Assembly (NCBI GenBank): GCA_010093685.1
Contig: MU006230.1
Span: forward strand, 604,013-668,012
Direction of reading: 5' to 3'
Source: Ophiobolus disseminans
Lineage: Eukaryota; Ascomycota; Dothideomycetes; Pleosporales; Phaeosphaeriaceae
DNA: 64,000 bases
Shown: positions 43,736 through 55,791 of the stretch, in pieces
Position numbering within the stretch: position 1 is the stretch's first letter
Layout: every line of letters begins with the position of its first letter
Program-made: the position numbers and the translations under genes
Notes under the pieces: generated by a model
What the model was told of the DNA's origin: nothing
Databases searched by the model: none
What the model saw: only the letters and a program-made list of their open reading frames with translations

Positions 43736-43816
43736 GGCGTGTTGGCGGAGTGGTTATCGCGCAAGACTAGAAATCTTGTTCCTTCGGGAGCGCAGGTTCG
43801 AATCCTGCATACGTCG
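43736..43816 (+). tRNA. tRNA-Ser (AGA anticodon)
   Basis: An 81-nt cloverleaf. The acceptor stem GGCGTGT/ATACGTC has two G-U pairs, and the discriminator base is G. The D stem is GCG/CGC, the anticodon stem CAAGA/TCTTG with loop CTAGAAA (anticodon AGA, reads TCU), followed by a long variable arm as in serine tRNAs. The T stem-loop is GCAGG-TTCGAAT-CCTGC. No intron. A T-run follows at 43820-43824. Confidence 0.95.
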
Positions 43817-43819
43817 TTC

Positions 43820-43824
43820 TTTTT
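43820..43824 (+). terminator. RNA polymerase III terminator of tRNA-Ser
   Basis: Run of five T starting three bases after the tRNA 3' end. Confidence 0.75.
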
Positions 43825-44267
43825 GCGCACGTTGTGCTCTGCTGGATATGTAGAGGTGGTCGCATGGATCGTTGTGTGCCAAATGGTGTTTTAGCAGAAT
43901 CAACCAACGGAGCGCCAGGTCCAACCAAGAACACAACGTGGATATGTTTGCAACACTAAGAACGCTGCTAGTAGATTTCATTTTGAGCGTCTCTAGGATT
44001 TCTGTTCTCATACTATCATTTTTCGACGAGTGCACGGGGTCTCTCCGTCAGTTGTGAAAGTTAGAAAAAAGATTGGGCTTGACAACTACATGCACGTATA
44101 TCCAAGCGATCCTAAATGCTAAAAAGCTCCTGTAGGTATACAGAATAGCCTATCTTATCTCTGGCTTTTGCGAATTACTGAGAGGGAGCACCTGTTTCGC
44201 CAAGAAATTACTTGGCGCTATGTCACTTCGTGGTATGTGAGCAACTGCAACGTCGCAAACCTTCTCC
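43825..44267. other. Intergenic: PPT2 promoter side
   Basis: 443 bp, no gene seen. Confidence 0.6.
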
Positions 44268-44913
44268 ATGACATTGCGACCGTTTCCCTTCGCGCTTCGA
44301 GTAGGCACCGACATTTGTAATGTGTCACGACTTCGCCAATTACTGCTCAAGCAAAGGCGCAACCAGCCATTCTTGTTCAAATTTGTGAAGAGGGTCCTCA
44401 CCGAGCCAGAGCGCGCTTATTTCTGGCATCGCTTTGGACCACAGCATGAAGTCTTGAGCAAAGTTGATGCTGTGGCCGAGTATATCTCTGGCAGGTACGT
44501 AGCTACAATTGATTGTCGAGAATATGCTAATTTGACGTAGGTTCGCAGCGAAAGAAGCCATCCGGAAAGCATGCGACCATCTTGAAGAGTCCACCCGAGG
44601 CTACCACCACATCATGATCCTCCCAATCACGCCGCCCTCCGATATAAAGGCACATCGATCGGCGCCGCCTCGAGGTCTTATACTGGACGCAGTGTACGAA
44701 CCGCGGGATACATTGGCGCACGACGATGCAGAACTGGAGAAAAATCACTCAGAATACGAACGTATAGACGCCAATAGTCTGAGTGGTCAACTCTGCGAGA
44801 TCAGTATCAGCCATGATGGCGACTTTGCGACAGCCGTCGCCTTGGTACCCACTCAGCCACACCACGGTACTAAGGCCTCCGAGCTGAAAGAAGGGTACTT
44901 CAAGACACGGTGA
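44268..44913 (+). CDS. PPT2: ACPS-type 4'-phosphopantetheinyl transferase, mitochondrial
   Basis: Two exons (44268-44494, 44541-44913; 46-bp intron) give 199 aa. It transfers 4'-phosphopantetheine from CoA to a Ser of acyl carrier protein. The N-terminal motif is VGTDICNVSRL at about 11-21 and the second motif is GRFAAKEAIRKAC at about 75-87, formed across the splice junction. Both are marks of the small AcpS class. Late SISHDGDFATAVALV matches the conserved end of the domain. The size and simple architecture suit the fungal Ppt2 that activates mitochondrial ACP, rather than the larger Sfp-type enzyme for polyketide and peptide synthases. A mitochondrial presequence is only weakly suggested by the Arg-containing N terminus. 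Confidence 0.9.
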
Positions 44914-46098
44914 AGCGCATCTACCGTTCGAATTCTTCAGCAAACGTCACAAGAGCGAAGCAACGACTCCATGAAGAAGCAGTCAAGGCAGCAGTCCCCA
45001 GACTACATGGTGGGTTTGTTCACGTCTAAATTGCCCTACGCCTGTTGAACATAGCTCAGCATGTGGAACAGACGCTCCAAAAAGAGATCTGAGAGGAAAA
45101 GGCACACCTTTGACGTCGAGACCCCTTGGTCGACAATATATGCGAACTACGCAGCCAGGAGAGGCTGGCCGCAAAGCGCGAGAATGAAGCATCCAGACTA
45201 CCACGAGGGAGGAGACATCGCGGTGGAAAATGAAACACCCAAAATTCGATGGCCTATCAATTTGTGGCGAACGGGACGAAGGCATCTCAGAGTACGATAA
45301 GCAGCAGACTCTTCTTCACCACAACCAGGAATCAGATAAGGCTATTCGATACCAAAACGATGGAGACACAAAGCTTGATCGATATGCGGCACCGTTGTCT
45401 AATATGGAGAAAATATTGAACTGCGGCTTGCAGTAAGATGTTGCTATGGCTTAAAGTCGGGACAGATTTCATCAGCTCTTATCATACCCAAGCGGTTCAC
45501 TACATTTCCACGTGTTGCAGAGTAACTTCCAGAGTTTTGCATACACAGTAGCTGTATCTAAGCAATATCCATCCATGTCCACGAAGGCGTTCGAGCCGCT
45601 CGCTTATCCCTGTACAACTTCATCCCGTAGCTTTCAGCCCCCAACATTATCGTCCACTCACTAAGCCAAAACAATACAAGCTTCCGTCAGGCAAAACCAA
45701 CATCTCCTTTTATGGCCGCCGAAGGAGTGCCTCGATGCACTAGCATCGCTTTAGCTCTGATTTTCCTGCGCCGCGATGCTGTTTCTGGTAAAGCTCGTCC
45801 TGGCGGTGGCACATGGTCCTGCCGATTGGATGTACATTAGAGAATGCGAACTTTTAAAGCCGCAGTGGCACTCCTAGGATCAAGTAGACTATTCGGTTTT
45901 AATTTTGGGTCGAGCCCTACAGCGCAATTGTGGAGAGATGCAGATGATCGCGGTATGAAGAGGACATCCCAGTCGCAGCACTCTCCAAGTCAACCTCAGC
46001 ACCAACGGAATCCGTGCTGTACAATCTCTGCCCTTCCAACTGTCCCAGAAAACCTCCTTGGCGCACAAAGATCTTCTTGCTTGGAGCATTGATCCACC
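44914..46098. other. Intergenic with possible degenerate coding sequence
   Basis: From about 44925 to 45435 the plus strand has several overlapping open stretches whose translations are rich in Lys, Arg, Glu and Gln and look helical. Examples are TRAKQRLHEEAVKAAV, HVEQTLQKEI and ERLAAKRENEASR. They sit in different frames and are broken by stops. They may be remnants of a coiled-coil gene, an unrecognised spliced gene, or chance. From 45440 to 46098 nothing is seen except the promoter of the next gene. Confidence 0.3.
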
Positions 46099-47482
46099 AT
46101 GCTCACCCACCTTGCCCTCGGTTCTGCACTTTTGTCGGGCAGCTATGCGACTCTCGTCGCGCCCTCTCAATCTGCTCCGGCCGTAGACGCACTCATCACC
46201 CCTGGACCACAGGTTGAGCTACTTAAGAAACAGAACAATGCCGCTCATATAGGATGGATTTCGTTCGGAGGCCAATGGTCGAGCCAGACCTGTGATCCTG
46301 GTATGCGAAATCAGTAATAAACTCTCTTTCCAACATACGCTGATCATGTCATCAGGAAACACATACTATCAAGCTGGGGGACAATGGGGTTGCTGCTCAA
46401 CGGGCGCCGCTGGGTGTAGGATCGCGATTGGATGCTTCAATGGCAACATGATTTTCCAAGCATCATCAACCGCCCGAGCAAATTCCACCGGAGTGGCTCC
46501 AGCTGCAGTTAGCTACAGCCTGGTGACGCACCATTGGTATATCTCGCAACCAAGATGGAGTCTTGACAAAGACCATGAGCTAACTTACTACAGCTCATCG
46601 ATGTATACCGCATCAGAAGACAAGTCAATTACCTTGTGTAACACTGCATACATGTTCGAGAATGAACGTGACGCTGACCCCAAGGTTAACATTGTTTGTG
46701 GTATGTCCTCTATAATCTGGAGCTACTACCGTCAGCGACCTGGTGTAGCCACATCAGCACCATCGTCTTCAGCACTATCGTCTTCAGCACTATCGTCTTT
46801 GGGTACGAGTTACGCCCTGTCAACGCGAGAATTATTGTAATGACTTGAAGCCACAGCTAAATCTTCAATTGACGCAAGACCATCATCCACTCCCGCATCC
46901 TCCACAGCAACCCGGAGCTCTACTCCTACGCCTGCCTTTGCGGTATCTGGCGGTGAAGAGGATAGCGAGAGCAAAGCATGGATTGCCGGCGTAGTACTCG
47001 GACCCATTGTCGGTCTCGCACTTCTCGCCTTAGGTCTCTTCTCCGTATTACGCCGCAAGAAGAACAAGAACACCAAACATCACAGCGCACCAGCTTCCGG
47101 CAGCGCCACCGGCCCAGGAGCCAACGCATACCCGCTTGAAACTTACCCAACAACCCCCTCTAGTTCATCTCAACCACCCCAGTACCACCCTAGCACGCAG
47201 CAGCATGCTGGCGCTGCTCCGTTTGGCGTCGCAAAGCAGGATGGCTACTTCGTGTCTGATACACAGTCACCCGTCATATCACAAGGTTTCCAGAGCCCGT
47301 ACGGTAATGCGCCCCAGCCGTGGCAGCAACCTGGTGCTCAGTCGGCGTACGGTGCTCCATCGCCGCTGGATGTGCAGCACGCAGAGTATCATGTGAGCGA
47401 AGCGAGGCCTTTCTCGAGTGCGTTTGAGAGCGATACTGGACATGGGAAGCCGGAGGTTATCAGTGTGCACCCGAAGAGATGA
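46099..47482 (+). CDS. Single-pass surface membrane protein with Cys-containing ectodomain
   Basis: Three exons (46099-46300, 46356-46802, 46857-47482) give 424 aa. A signal peptide (MLTHLALGSALLSGSYATLVA) leads into an ectodomain of about 210 aa with paired Cys (SQTCDPG, WGCCSTGAAGC, IGCFNG, TLCNTA, NIVCG). A Ser/Thr-rich stalk follows, then one transmembrane helix at about 258-281 (WIAGVVLGPIVGLALLALG), a basic stop-transfer RRKKNK, and a cytosolic tail of about 140 aa rich in Pro, Gln and Ser. The second intron is set at 46803-46856 because its shorter form keeps a WSYYRQRPG segment and the stalk. A donor at 46701 is the alternative. The layout resembles fungal cell-surface or wall-stress sensors, but I recognise no named domain. 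Confidence 0.8.
46755..46799 (+). repeat. Three 15-bp in-frame tandem repeats in the stalk region
   Basis: Unit CAGCACTATCGTCTT (first copy has one change), coding for SALSS-type blocks. Such repeats can vary in number between strains. Confidence 0.85.
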
Positions 47483-48571
47483 GTTGAGCAGGTGTAGTGT
47501 GCTGGGGAATGGAGTTGGGAATATTGAGCTTGACTATTGGGGAGACCAGAGTTATGTCATTGGCGCTGGTGCATTCTGCTGTTGTTCGCTGTATACATCT
47601 TTGGACGGCTTGGACACGAAGGAACGAACTTTTGCGTGCACGAGTTATTTTGAAAGTTTCTGGTATTTAACCACCAACAAGCTTCTGGACCTTTAGGAAG
47701 GAGTTGTGGGTTCATTGACCTTGTCTTATTCATCTCGAAGGCTTTTGAATGTATAATGATTAGCACTGCGAACGTACCTGCATGGATACCGCCGACGTCT
47801 GCTTCCGGGCAAACAAGAGGCGAAGTGCAGGCGTAGCTACTTAGAGTTGTAGTCCAGCCCTCTCGCCTCTTTAGGAATCTACCGATTTTCGGCATTTTTC
47901 TTTAGTATCTCTCCACTGCAGGACTATACTTCATGACCGTGATCGTTAAGACTGTTGCCATGGTTATGTTGTCCATTTGTGAGTGACCCAAACGCCGTGG
48001 TCGCGCCGAACCTAAACTGCCCAGGTGTGCCTTCCATCTCGCAAATGCGCCTCGATCTTCTTTCCGCTACCTTCCAGCGCCCCGACTCTACTTCCATTCC
48101 TGTTTAAATCCCGTTGCCGCTGTATCGCTCGCAACTGGAACTGTCATTCGACGTGTTACCGCGAAACTGCCCGTCGGTCGTGGAATTGCCGCCCGTGTCC
48201 CCAGTTTGTCGGCGCGAACCGCTGCACTGACCCTCGCACATCAACCGGGCGCCTAAGACGCTCTGCTATTGCTCAACTGTTTTGAAACACTAGATCTTCA
48301 TGTGGCCGGGATTCTCGACTATCCATAATGGGGGCAAACTTTCCATTGCATGCTGTGCCGCAATGTATTTTCGGGGGGCGCAAACTATGCCACCGTTCGC
48401 TATGTTCTGTGGAAACGCCTTATGTACCCAGCAACGCGGAAACTGTGGTTCGAAGGCACGCAAATATTTCGTTTCGTTTCTTTTCGAGTAGAAGTTCCGC
48501 AATTGGGTGCTTGGTAGACCAGCACACACGAATGCGCTTGTGTTGAGATCACAAAAGCTCGCGACCTGAAA
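47483..48571. other. Intergenic, 1.1 kb
   Basis: Contains the promoter of the DUF3433 gene at its right end. Open stretches have no coding signature. Confidence 0.6.
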
Positions 48572-51500
48572 ATGGCTCAAATGGGCAGTCCTGTATCGCC
48601 TATTCAGTTACAATCGCTTCCCGTTACACCGATTTCCGCTTCTCTCGCGCAGGCGCGGACTGCTAGTAAGTCGTCAGCGCTCGACATACATTATCTAATG
48701 CTCACGCTATACAGCCTCGTCTTCTACTACACACAAGGCGAGCTGGCTCCCGTTCACTCTACGATGGTACTATCTTGTACTCCCGACCATTGTCAGTCTT
48801 TGTCTCGGCAGTGTACTTGTGTTCCTCAGTGTCTATTCGAAACAAAACCACGGCATCGGTGCCGACAATGGCTCGTCGGCGATACTATTCGGATGGCGCT
48901 TTACTCCCACTCTCATCGCTGTTCTCTATGCACAGATGACAGTTATCTTGTTCGAAGATGTGAAGAGAACCGAACCGTTTGTACGCCTTTCAAAAGCTCC
49001 ATCCGGAGGCGCAAGTACCTATGGCACCCTGCTGCAGACACCTAGAGCGTGGTGGTCCATATTCATCGATGTATGTCTTAAACGAAAGCGGACAGGCAAG
49101 ACCAGTTGGAGTTTGATCTGCGCATCATTCGTCAACGTTCTCGCCCTACTCGTCATCTCGCCGCTATCGTCCGCCTTGTTGACCTCGGAGGAAGTCCTGG
49201 TGCCGAAAACCATTGACTTTACGAGGATTTTCCCCAGGGCGAGTACACAGATTCCAATGGTTCCCACGACTGATACATACTACCGAACACTGAATGGTCT
49301 GATAAGAAATACGTCCACGTCAGCATGGGTCTCGAATACCTCCGTAACATTCCCTTTTTGGCCATCTTCCGAGTCGGCTCAACTGGGACCGCAGTTGGCG
49401 TCGCCGTACGAAGCATGGAAAAGCAACACGATCGTTCTGGAGCCCAGATTTAAGTGTGAAGAGATGACGCTGGAGAGTTCAGAAATGACATTAAAGCGTT
49501 ACTCTGAAGTATACACCACTCAACGCTACGGTCCGCTGAACGGAACACAACCCATGGTCACATTTGTCTTAACATCTGGCACTGGCTGCAGATACGAGCT
49601 TTCGATACATCCTTTGGTTGATATGGCCTCCAGTGGTGGCGTGACCTGGTCGGATGCATCAACGTTCTACCGCACTACTAAGGAGAATATTCATGTTGGT
49701 GGGCGAGTATATCCAGGGAACGTTACCTCGACTCACATATATGCTCGAGTCAATGCATCTGAACAGTGCAAAGGCCGGGACATAATCCTCATGAGCACAC
49801 CGTGGACGGTACCACTCAGTTTCACAGAGAGAATGCCGTTTATGCCTGCGAACCAGACATACGAGCGTTCATCCGGATTTCGAATGCGTGGATTGCTTTG
49901 CGACTCTCAGTACTTCATGTCAAAACAAAACAAAGGTTTAGCAATGGTGGGGACTCGAAGCAAAGCTCCCGACGCCACCTTCAACTCAGATGCGACTCTG
50001 GAAAAAATACCGGAGAGTCTCATCAATCTGGACCAATTCCAAACGGAGAGTATGCAGGACACTTGGAGGTCATACTTTGATGAGAAAAGCTTGCAGCCAG
50101 TGACCGTGCCAATGGACACAGTGGGACATGTCATCGACATGGTGGGACATGTCAGAGAGAATAAGTTGTTTCACCTCTACCCTGAATTTTCAGGGATGGC
50201 TCCGCTTCTTGCTGCTCTTTCCAACTACAATGTGAGCTCAATGATCGAGGACCCGAACATCGCTTTGACTGCCGCTCTCATAAAAGGTCGAGTTTTTACG
50301 GAAACGCTTAAAGAATCGTTCAGCAATGCCAGAGCCATGGACACCGGTGTTATCCAGGGCGAGGCAACAGTTGTTGAAAGCCGGGTGGTCGTTTTGACAG
50401 AAATAGGCTTCACCCTTGCCGCAGTTTTCTTCGCCTCCTCTATTCTTTTGATGCTCATCTTTTGGAGCTCTCGTCTGGCTCACCGGCCTCTTCACCTTCG
50501 ATCAGACCCTGCCAGCACGGTTGGTCTTTGTCTCTTGTTGGACCAGAGCTCAAGCGGACTTTCCACGCTCAGGAATATGCACCAAGCTTCTCGAGTCGAC
50601 CTTTACACAGCCCTGCAGGGTGAGAAATACTCCACTTCAAACAATGTCCTTTCGCGAGGTGACAATGATAATGGTAGGCTGGCTAGATTCCCTGCCCGTA
50701 CGACACCTTGCTAACTGTTTTCCATAGAACCACCGATTGCAGTAAAGGCGAAACGCAACTGGAGGCCACAAGTAGTGCATGTTCGCATGCTACTAGCATT
50801 AGGTCTCCTACTTACGTTGGTTCTCGTTGCTGTTCTGATTTTGAACGCATTCTCAGCCCGTTCGCAGCTATCTCAGCTTGCATTCATCTACGAAGCTGAT
50901 GTATCAAAGCTCAAACTTAGCTTTTCTACATTTGCACCGATATCCATTGCACCAACGGTCATAAGTATCATCGTTGGATTGTGGTGGGATCAACTCGATT
51001 CAACCTTTCGCATCTTATACCCCTTTATCTCGATGTCTCGAGGCCCAACCCCAATCTGCGATGGGGCTGGGCTGACTTATCGATCCAAGTCTTGGATAGG
51101 TGCAGCTATAAAAGCGGGGCGCAAAAGACACTGGGTGTTGCTCATGATTTCTGTCGGCTCAGTCCTCGCGCAAGTCTTGACTGTCTCCATGTCAGCATTG
51201 TTTGAAAGAGAAGTCCGGAATGTCCTTCAGCGAACGGCAATCCCACGAGATCTGGAAATGCGCCAGGTACCAATAATTACAGAGGCTAAGTTCAACAAGG
51301 ATGGCGGTAATCCCCTTCTCGACGTCCTGGACACTCTCTATCTCGACGCGTCAAAAAATTGGCTCTACGGTGCTGGAATTCAGCACTCCTACAACGGCTC
51401 ACAGCTTCCATGGACATCCGAAGGATGGAGTTTTCTACCTGTGGACCTTTCGAGCATATCTAACCACTCGAAATCACAGTCTTCATCCAACGGCGACAAC

Positions 51501-52988
51501 AGAAGGACAGCAGAGTTCCCAATAAATGTAACACTCAACGTACCTGCGATCAGAGCCCGACTGAGTTGCAGAGTAATCGACGAGATTGGCAACATGTCGT
51601 CATGGATTCAACCTGTCAACATAACGAAGGATCCTGGTATATATAAACCAAGTGAGATTACCATGATCAACGGGACAGGAAAGATGATGTCCTATCAGTT
51701 GATGCAAACCATGTTTGCGGGAACTGACTCTCACACCTCTGTCCTCCCAAAATCAAAAGAAGCGACGTGCTGTGGCAATGGGACTATCAATAATCCTCAG
51801 CGTGCAATCATGGGTTACTGGTCCCCTGTACTTCCAGCAAAGGCATTTCAGGGTCGCAACTACTACCCTTATGAGGCTCTGACCTGGCCTATCTCGCTGA
51901 CCACGAAATGGATTGTTGGCAATCCTTTCCTGCTTACAACAAATGGCCTCACATCCAAGAACCTTTTCTTCGAGGAGGTCCCGCAGATCCAAGCTGCCCG
52001 TTGCGAACCGATAATTGAGACAGCAGACGCGACAGTTACGGTCAACAAAGACACTGGGAACGTGTTGTCTCATACTATCGAAGGCGACCCGACTCAAGCC
52101 AACGGAGCCTGGGCAGACGTCTTCACTATGCATGAACCGAGTAACAAGACATCCTACAATATAACCTCACTAGAGACAATGAACATCACTGCCTCCTTTG
52201 GAGTGTTGTTTCTCGATTCATTGCTTGGATCCGCGGATAGGTCGACTTCTACGAACGAAAATTTGAACGAGAACTCGTTCAACATCCGAGACCAAAATAA
52301 TGGCATCGCTATGGACTTGATGACATACTCCATGTACACTCTTGCGGACAAGAACCCAGACGCGCTTCTGAACTTCACTACCCTCGCAGCTTACGCAGAT
52401 CGTACGTTCCAGACATTCTTTCAACATTTTGTCAACAGCGGACTGTCTCTAAGCAAGGGCGGTCTAGCATACCAGCCAATCAACGATGACAGCATGAATT
52501 CCATTGGGCGCTCCATCGACGAGAATGGCACCGCAATTGCAGAAAAAAGGTTTCCGGTTCTCAACTCTGATCGTACCATCATTGCCTCGGCATCGTACCG
52601 CATCCGTGTTCTTCACATGAACAACGTTGCCACCTACCTTTCTACCGCGATTCTTATCTGGCTCATTCTTACGACACTCATAGTAATTTGCCTACAGCGC
52701 AAATACACAAAGTTTATGAACCGAGACGTACAGCTCATCGCAGATATGCTGGTCTTGGTTGCCGGAAGCGACAACTTCCTCGAGCTCGTTGCCGAGAAAG
52801 GAGTCGACCTCAAAAAGAACAAAGACATTAAAACCATGCTCGGATGGTTTAGGGACAGAGACGGACAGGTCCGATGGGGCGTTGAGGTGGTTGGGGGACG
52901 GAACGCTGTGGAATGGGTGGATGCACCTAAGCAGGGCTTCCATATCCCCGGCAAAAGCTCAAAAAATGTGCTTGCGTGGAGACGGTAG
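48572..52988 (+). CDS. DUF3433-family large membrane protein, 1437 aa
   Basis: Three exons (48572-48665, 48715-50673, 50728-52988; introns 49 and 54 bp) joined in phase. Eight hydrophobic segments can be seen in two similar halves. Each half has three near its start, then a large loop with many N-glycosylation sequons (NTS, NGT, NVT, NHS), then one closing helix. Half 1 segments are VLPTIVSLCLGSVLVFLSV, the FTPTLIAVLYAQMTVILF stretch, ASFVNVLALLVISPL and TLAAVFFASSILLMLIFW. Half 2 has LLALGLLLTLVLVAVLIL, ISIAPTVISIIVGLWW, VLLMISVGSVLAQVL and STAILIWLILTTLIVICL. The domain is fungal and of unknown function, and members are often this long. Location is probably the plasma membrane or secretory pathway. 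Confidence 0.9.
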
Positions 52989-54858
52989 ACTAAGAGATAG
53001 TGGTAGGGGGGAAATGTGTTTTTGTTACAGCATAGCTCTAGTGTTGCACGCTTATGCTGTCATCACGCAGTAACACTAGCAAGGTCGAAAATTGAACCAT
53101 CATTCAACCACGATCATTCTGTGCTAAGATCAGCCAAAACTAGGCTTCCACAGCCACGGCAATCATGTTCGCTGAGAAGCATAATGTGCTGCCGTTGCTC
53201 CGCGGAATGTTGGACGTTCCGTGCCCATCCCGCCGGTGGACTAGAGTGCACACTTTCTGGCATTTCAACCAACCAGGAAATTTACATTTACGCAAGATTA
53301 TCCACTTGGCAGTCTGGCGGAGAAAAGCAAGTGGTTGGGAGAGCAGAGATTGACGACTGGCTTACGCAACTGGTGAAGTCTCCCGAGGTCTTATCGATAC
53401 TACTATCGATACCGGCAAGTCACCGAACAGCGTGTGGGTAAATCTGTGGATCCTACATGGGCGTTGTGTGGGTGAACGTACGCCTGATGACGGCACGCTG
53501 CAGCAAGCGGAGTTCCAGAACACGGAACTACTGCAGGGAGACGAAAAGTCTGTTCGTGCGATCGCAAGTAACCCAAGAAAAGTAGGTTGCGACAGATGTG
53601 TCATTTGTTTCGTGGACTCGTGCATGCATGGCCCAACGGTTTTGCTTGGATCCTGCAAGGCACCGGCAATTCTCGCTCAACTGACAGCTTGGCCGCGCAA
53701 ACACGATGAAGGACCATGGGAAAATCGCTAGAATTATTCCAACTGCCGAATAGGAGGTTATGAATCGCCTGGGTATGTGTTCGAGATTTAGGAGCAGTAA
53801 GTGTTGGTTGAACTCACATCGGGGTCGAGCATATGTTGGGCGACGCTGACGGCTGCGCGAGGAGTGATCATGCGTGTTGGAATGCATTGTGATGTGATGA
53901 ACAGCACTCGCTGTTATGCTAGTGGAAGATGATCGCCTTGTGATCAAATACGCGTACGTAGTGGTGTTGTGTACGCAATTTGTTGCACATTGTTGCTCTG
54001 CTTCGACCGCGATATATGCTGTAATGCTGGGCGCAGAAATTGTGACAATAATAGCCCCACGAGATACCAGGATTGTGAGCACGCGTAGAACGGCTGCCAG
54101 GAGGCGGCGTGGTCAACCCAGCATTGCGGGTGTTTCGAAGTTTGAACCAACGTCATGAAATGTCAAGTCTAGTCGAGCAATATGATCGCGAGACAACATA
54201 TATGTTGCTGGAAATGCACAAGTGGCAGAAGTGTAGAGAGGTAAGCACGGTTTCCAAGCTGCAAGGCGCGTCGTGCAACGCGAATTTGTCAGGATGCGCG
54301 AAATCTTCCGAAATGAGCACGTGATTAGGACCAGCCAGTGTTAACGAACGAGTCTATTTTTCCACTTTACGAATTCTCCAAACCTGGACGTCTAAATGTG
54401 TACAACCCCATGCGTCCATATATCAAGAGTAAGGAGGTATGCCCCTGAAGAAATAAATATAGGAAAGAACTGAAACCGGCTAGCCCAGATGAGGAGGCTA
54501 GAACCTCCCAAGATATATCGTAACATCGTGAGATAATTGTATGCCCTAGAAGAGCCGCATTCCAAATACTCAATCGCAATAGTTGTCGTGACGCGCGAAG
54601 TGCGGAAGTTGAAGGGCAGAACGAAGCGAATAATAGAACAAGCAATGACGAGTGCGCGTCGATATGGGTATAAAGAATAGAATTGGCCTGCGACGCTGTC
54701 TACCTCATCATTACTCCCAGGATTCCTCATCCCTCTTCGTCTTCTCTCCACGGGGTATATTGCGAGATAAGTATCTTGATTGTCGGCGCGTAATATGCAA
54801 TGACACCGTGTCCTAAACACCCTGACTCGTGTCGTGATGTAATACCATGATGTTACAT
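52989..54858. other. Intergenic between convergent genes, 1.9 kb
   Basis: The longest open stretches (minus strand 53528-54082, plus 53016-53441) have no start context, signal or domain. One CACGTG at 54318. No gene supported. Confidence 0.55.
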
Positions 54859-55791
54859 CTATGCGTTGAACGGCTGGTGACGGCGGGCGTGGGCATGAGC
54901 GTGAACGTGCTCGCTCCGCTTTGCATTGGCGTACTCGTAGGCGGTCACGTAGACAACCTTGGTCTTGACCTTCGGGGCCTTGACGACGTCCTCAATCTTA
55001 GGAGCGTTGGTGACAGCGGCGACGTTGACCTTGTAGTTTGCTGCGCTGGAAACGACGGCCTTGAGAGTCGTGGAGGGCTTGGCTGCAGGTGTCTCAACCT
55101 GCTTCGAGGAGCTGGCAGGAGCTTGGGACGCGGGCGTCTCGTCATCGCCGGAGGGAGGTTGAGATCCACACATGTAGAAGTCCATGCTCGACTCAAGATC
55201 GCAAGTCTTGGTCTGGACATCGTCGGGAAGGATGTAGGACATCTTGGCACAAGAGGCTGCGTCGGAGCAAGACAGGACAGGGCACCAGGAACCGTCGGCG
55301 GCGGTTTTGGCGGTGCGCGCAGTCGAACTGCCAGCCGCGAGGTAGTACCCTTCCTTCTTCGTAGGGCAATCGTGAACGCAGTCGACGTATGAGACATCAA
55401 GGTAGTTCAATTGGAAGGCCTTCGGAGTGATGTCCCTGTTGTCCAAGAAGTATTCGAGCTGGGTAATGTCGTTACCCTTGCACTCCTTGGTCTTCGAGAT
55501 CTTGATAGAGACACCCCTTCCATCCTTTGTGTCTTTAGCATATGCGTAGTTTTCCGCATACACCTCTCCCTTCTTGAGGGTTACCATCTCAGCGGTAGGA
55601 CATCCCTGACCCTTGAGAACGGACCAAAGGTTGACCGTGTAGTCGCAACGATTGATGATACGGGCATATGGCTTGCTCTTGTCGCAGCTCTTGTTAAGAG
55701 TGACTGCGTTTCGAACTGAGGCGTCGGCAGAGTCTGCGGATGCAGTTGCGACTGCTGCAGCAGCGGCGGAAAGGAAGGTAATGAGTTGCAT
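54859..55791 (-). CDS. Secreted Bys1-like (thaumatin-like fold) protein with extended C terminus
   Basis: Single exon, 310 aa, ATG at 55791. The signal peptide (MQLITFLSAAAAAVATASA) is followed by a domain at about 40-215 resembling the Bys1 family of secreted fungal proteins. It has ARIINRCDYTVNLWSVLKGQ, a GVSIKISKT strand, a TQLEYFLDN core, YVDCVHDCPT and a terminal DFYMCG. About ten Cys are present. The C-terminal 90 residues are Ala/Ser/Pro/Lys-rich, end with a His/Arg repeat (HVHAHAHARRHQ), and probably form a disordered wall-spanning or cleavable tail. Bys1 was first described in dimorphic fungi. Its function is unclear, and relatives occur in pathogens and saprobes. The opposite strand is open but is a mirror. 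Confidence 0.75.
   Translation of the reverse strand: MQLITFLSAAAAAVATASADSADASVRNAVTLNKSCDKSKPYARIINRCDYTVNLWSVLKGQGCPTAEMVTLKKGEVYAENYAYAKDTKDGRGVSIKISKTKECKGNDITQLEYFLDNRDITPKAFQLNYLDVSYVDCVHDCPTKKEGYYLAAGSSTARTAKTAADGSWCPVLSCSDAASCAKMSYILPDDVQTKTCDLESSMDFYMCGSQPPSGDDETPASQAPASSSKQVETPAAKPSTTLKAVVSSAANYKVNVAAVTNAPKIEDVVKAPKVKTKVVYVTAYEYANAKRSEHVHAHAHARRHQPFNA

Noticed and set aside
53528..54082. 184-aa open frame on the minus strand
   Set aside because: No start context, no domain, composition looks random.
54847..55392. 181-aa open frame opposite the Bys1-like gene
   Set aside because: Arg/Gly/Val-rich mirror without domain or signal peptide.
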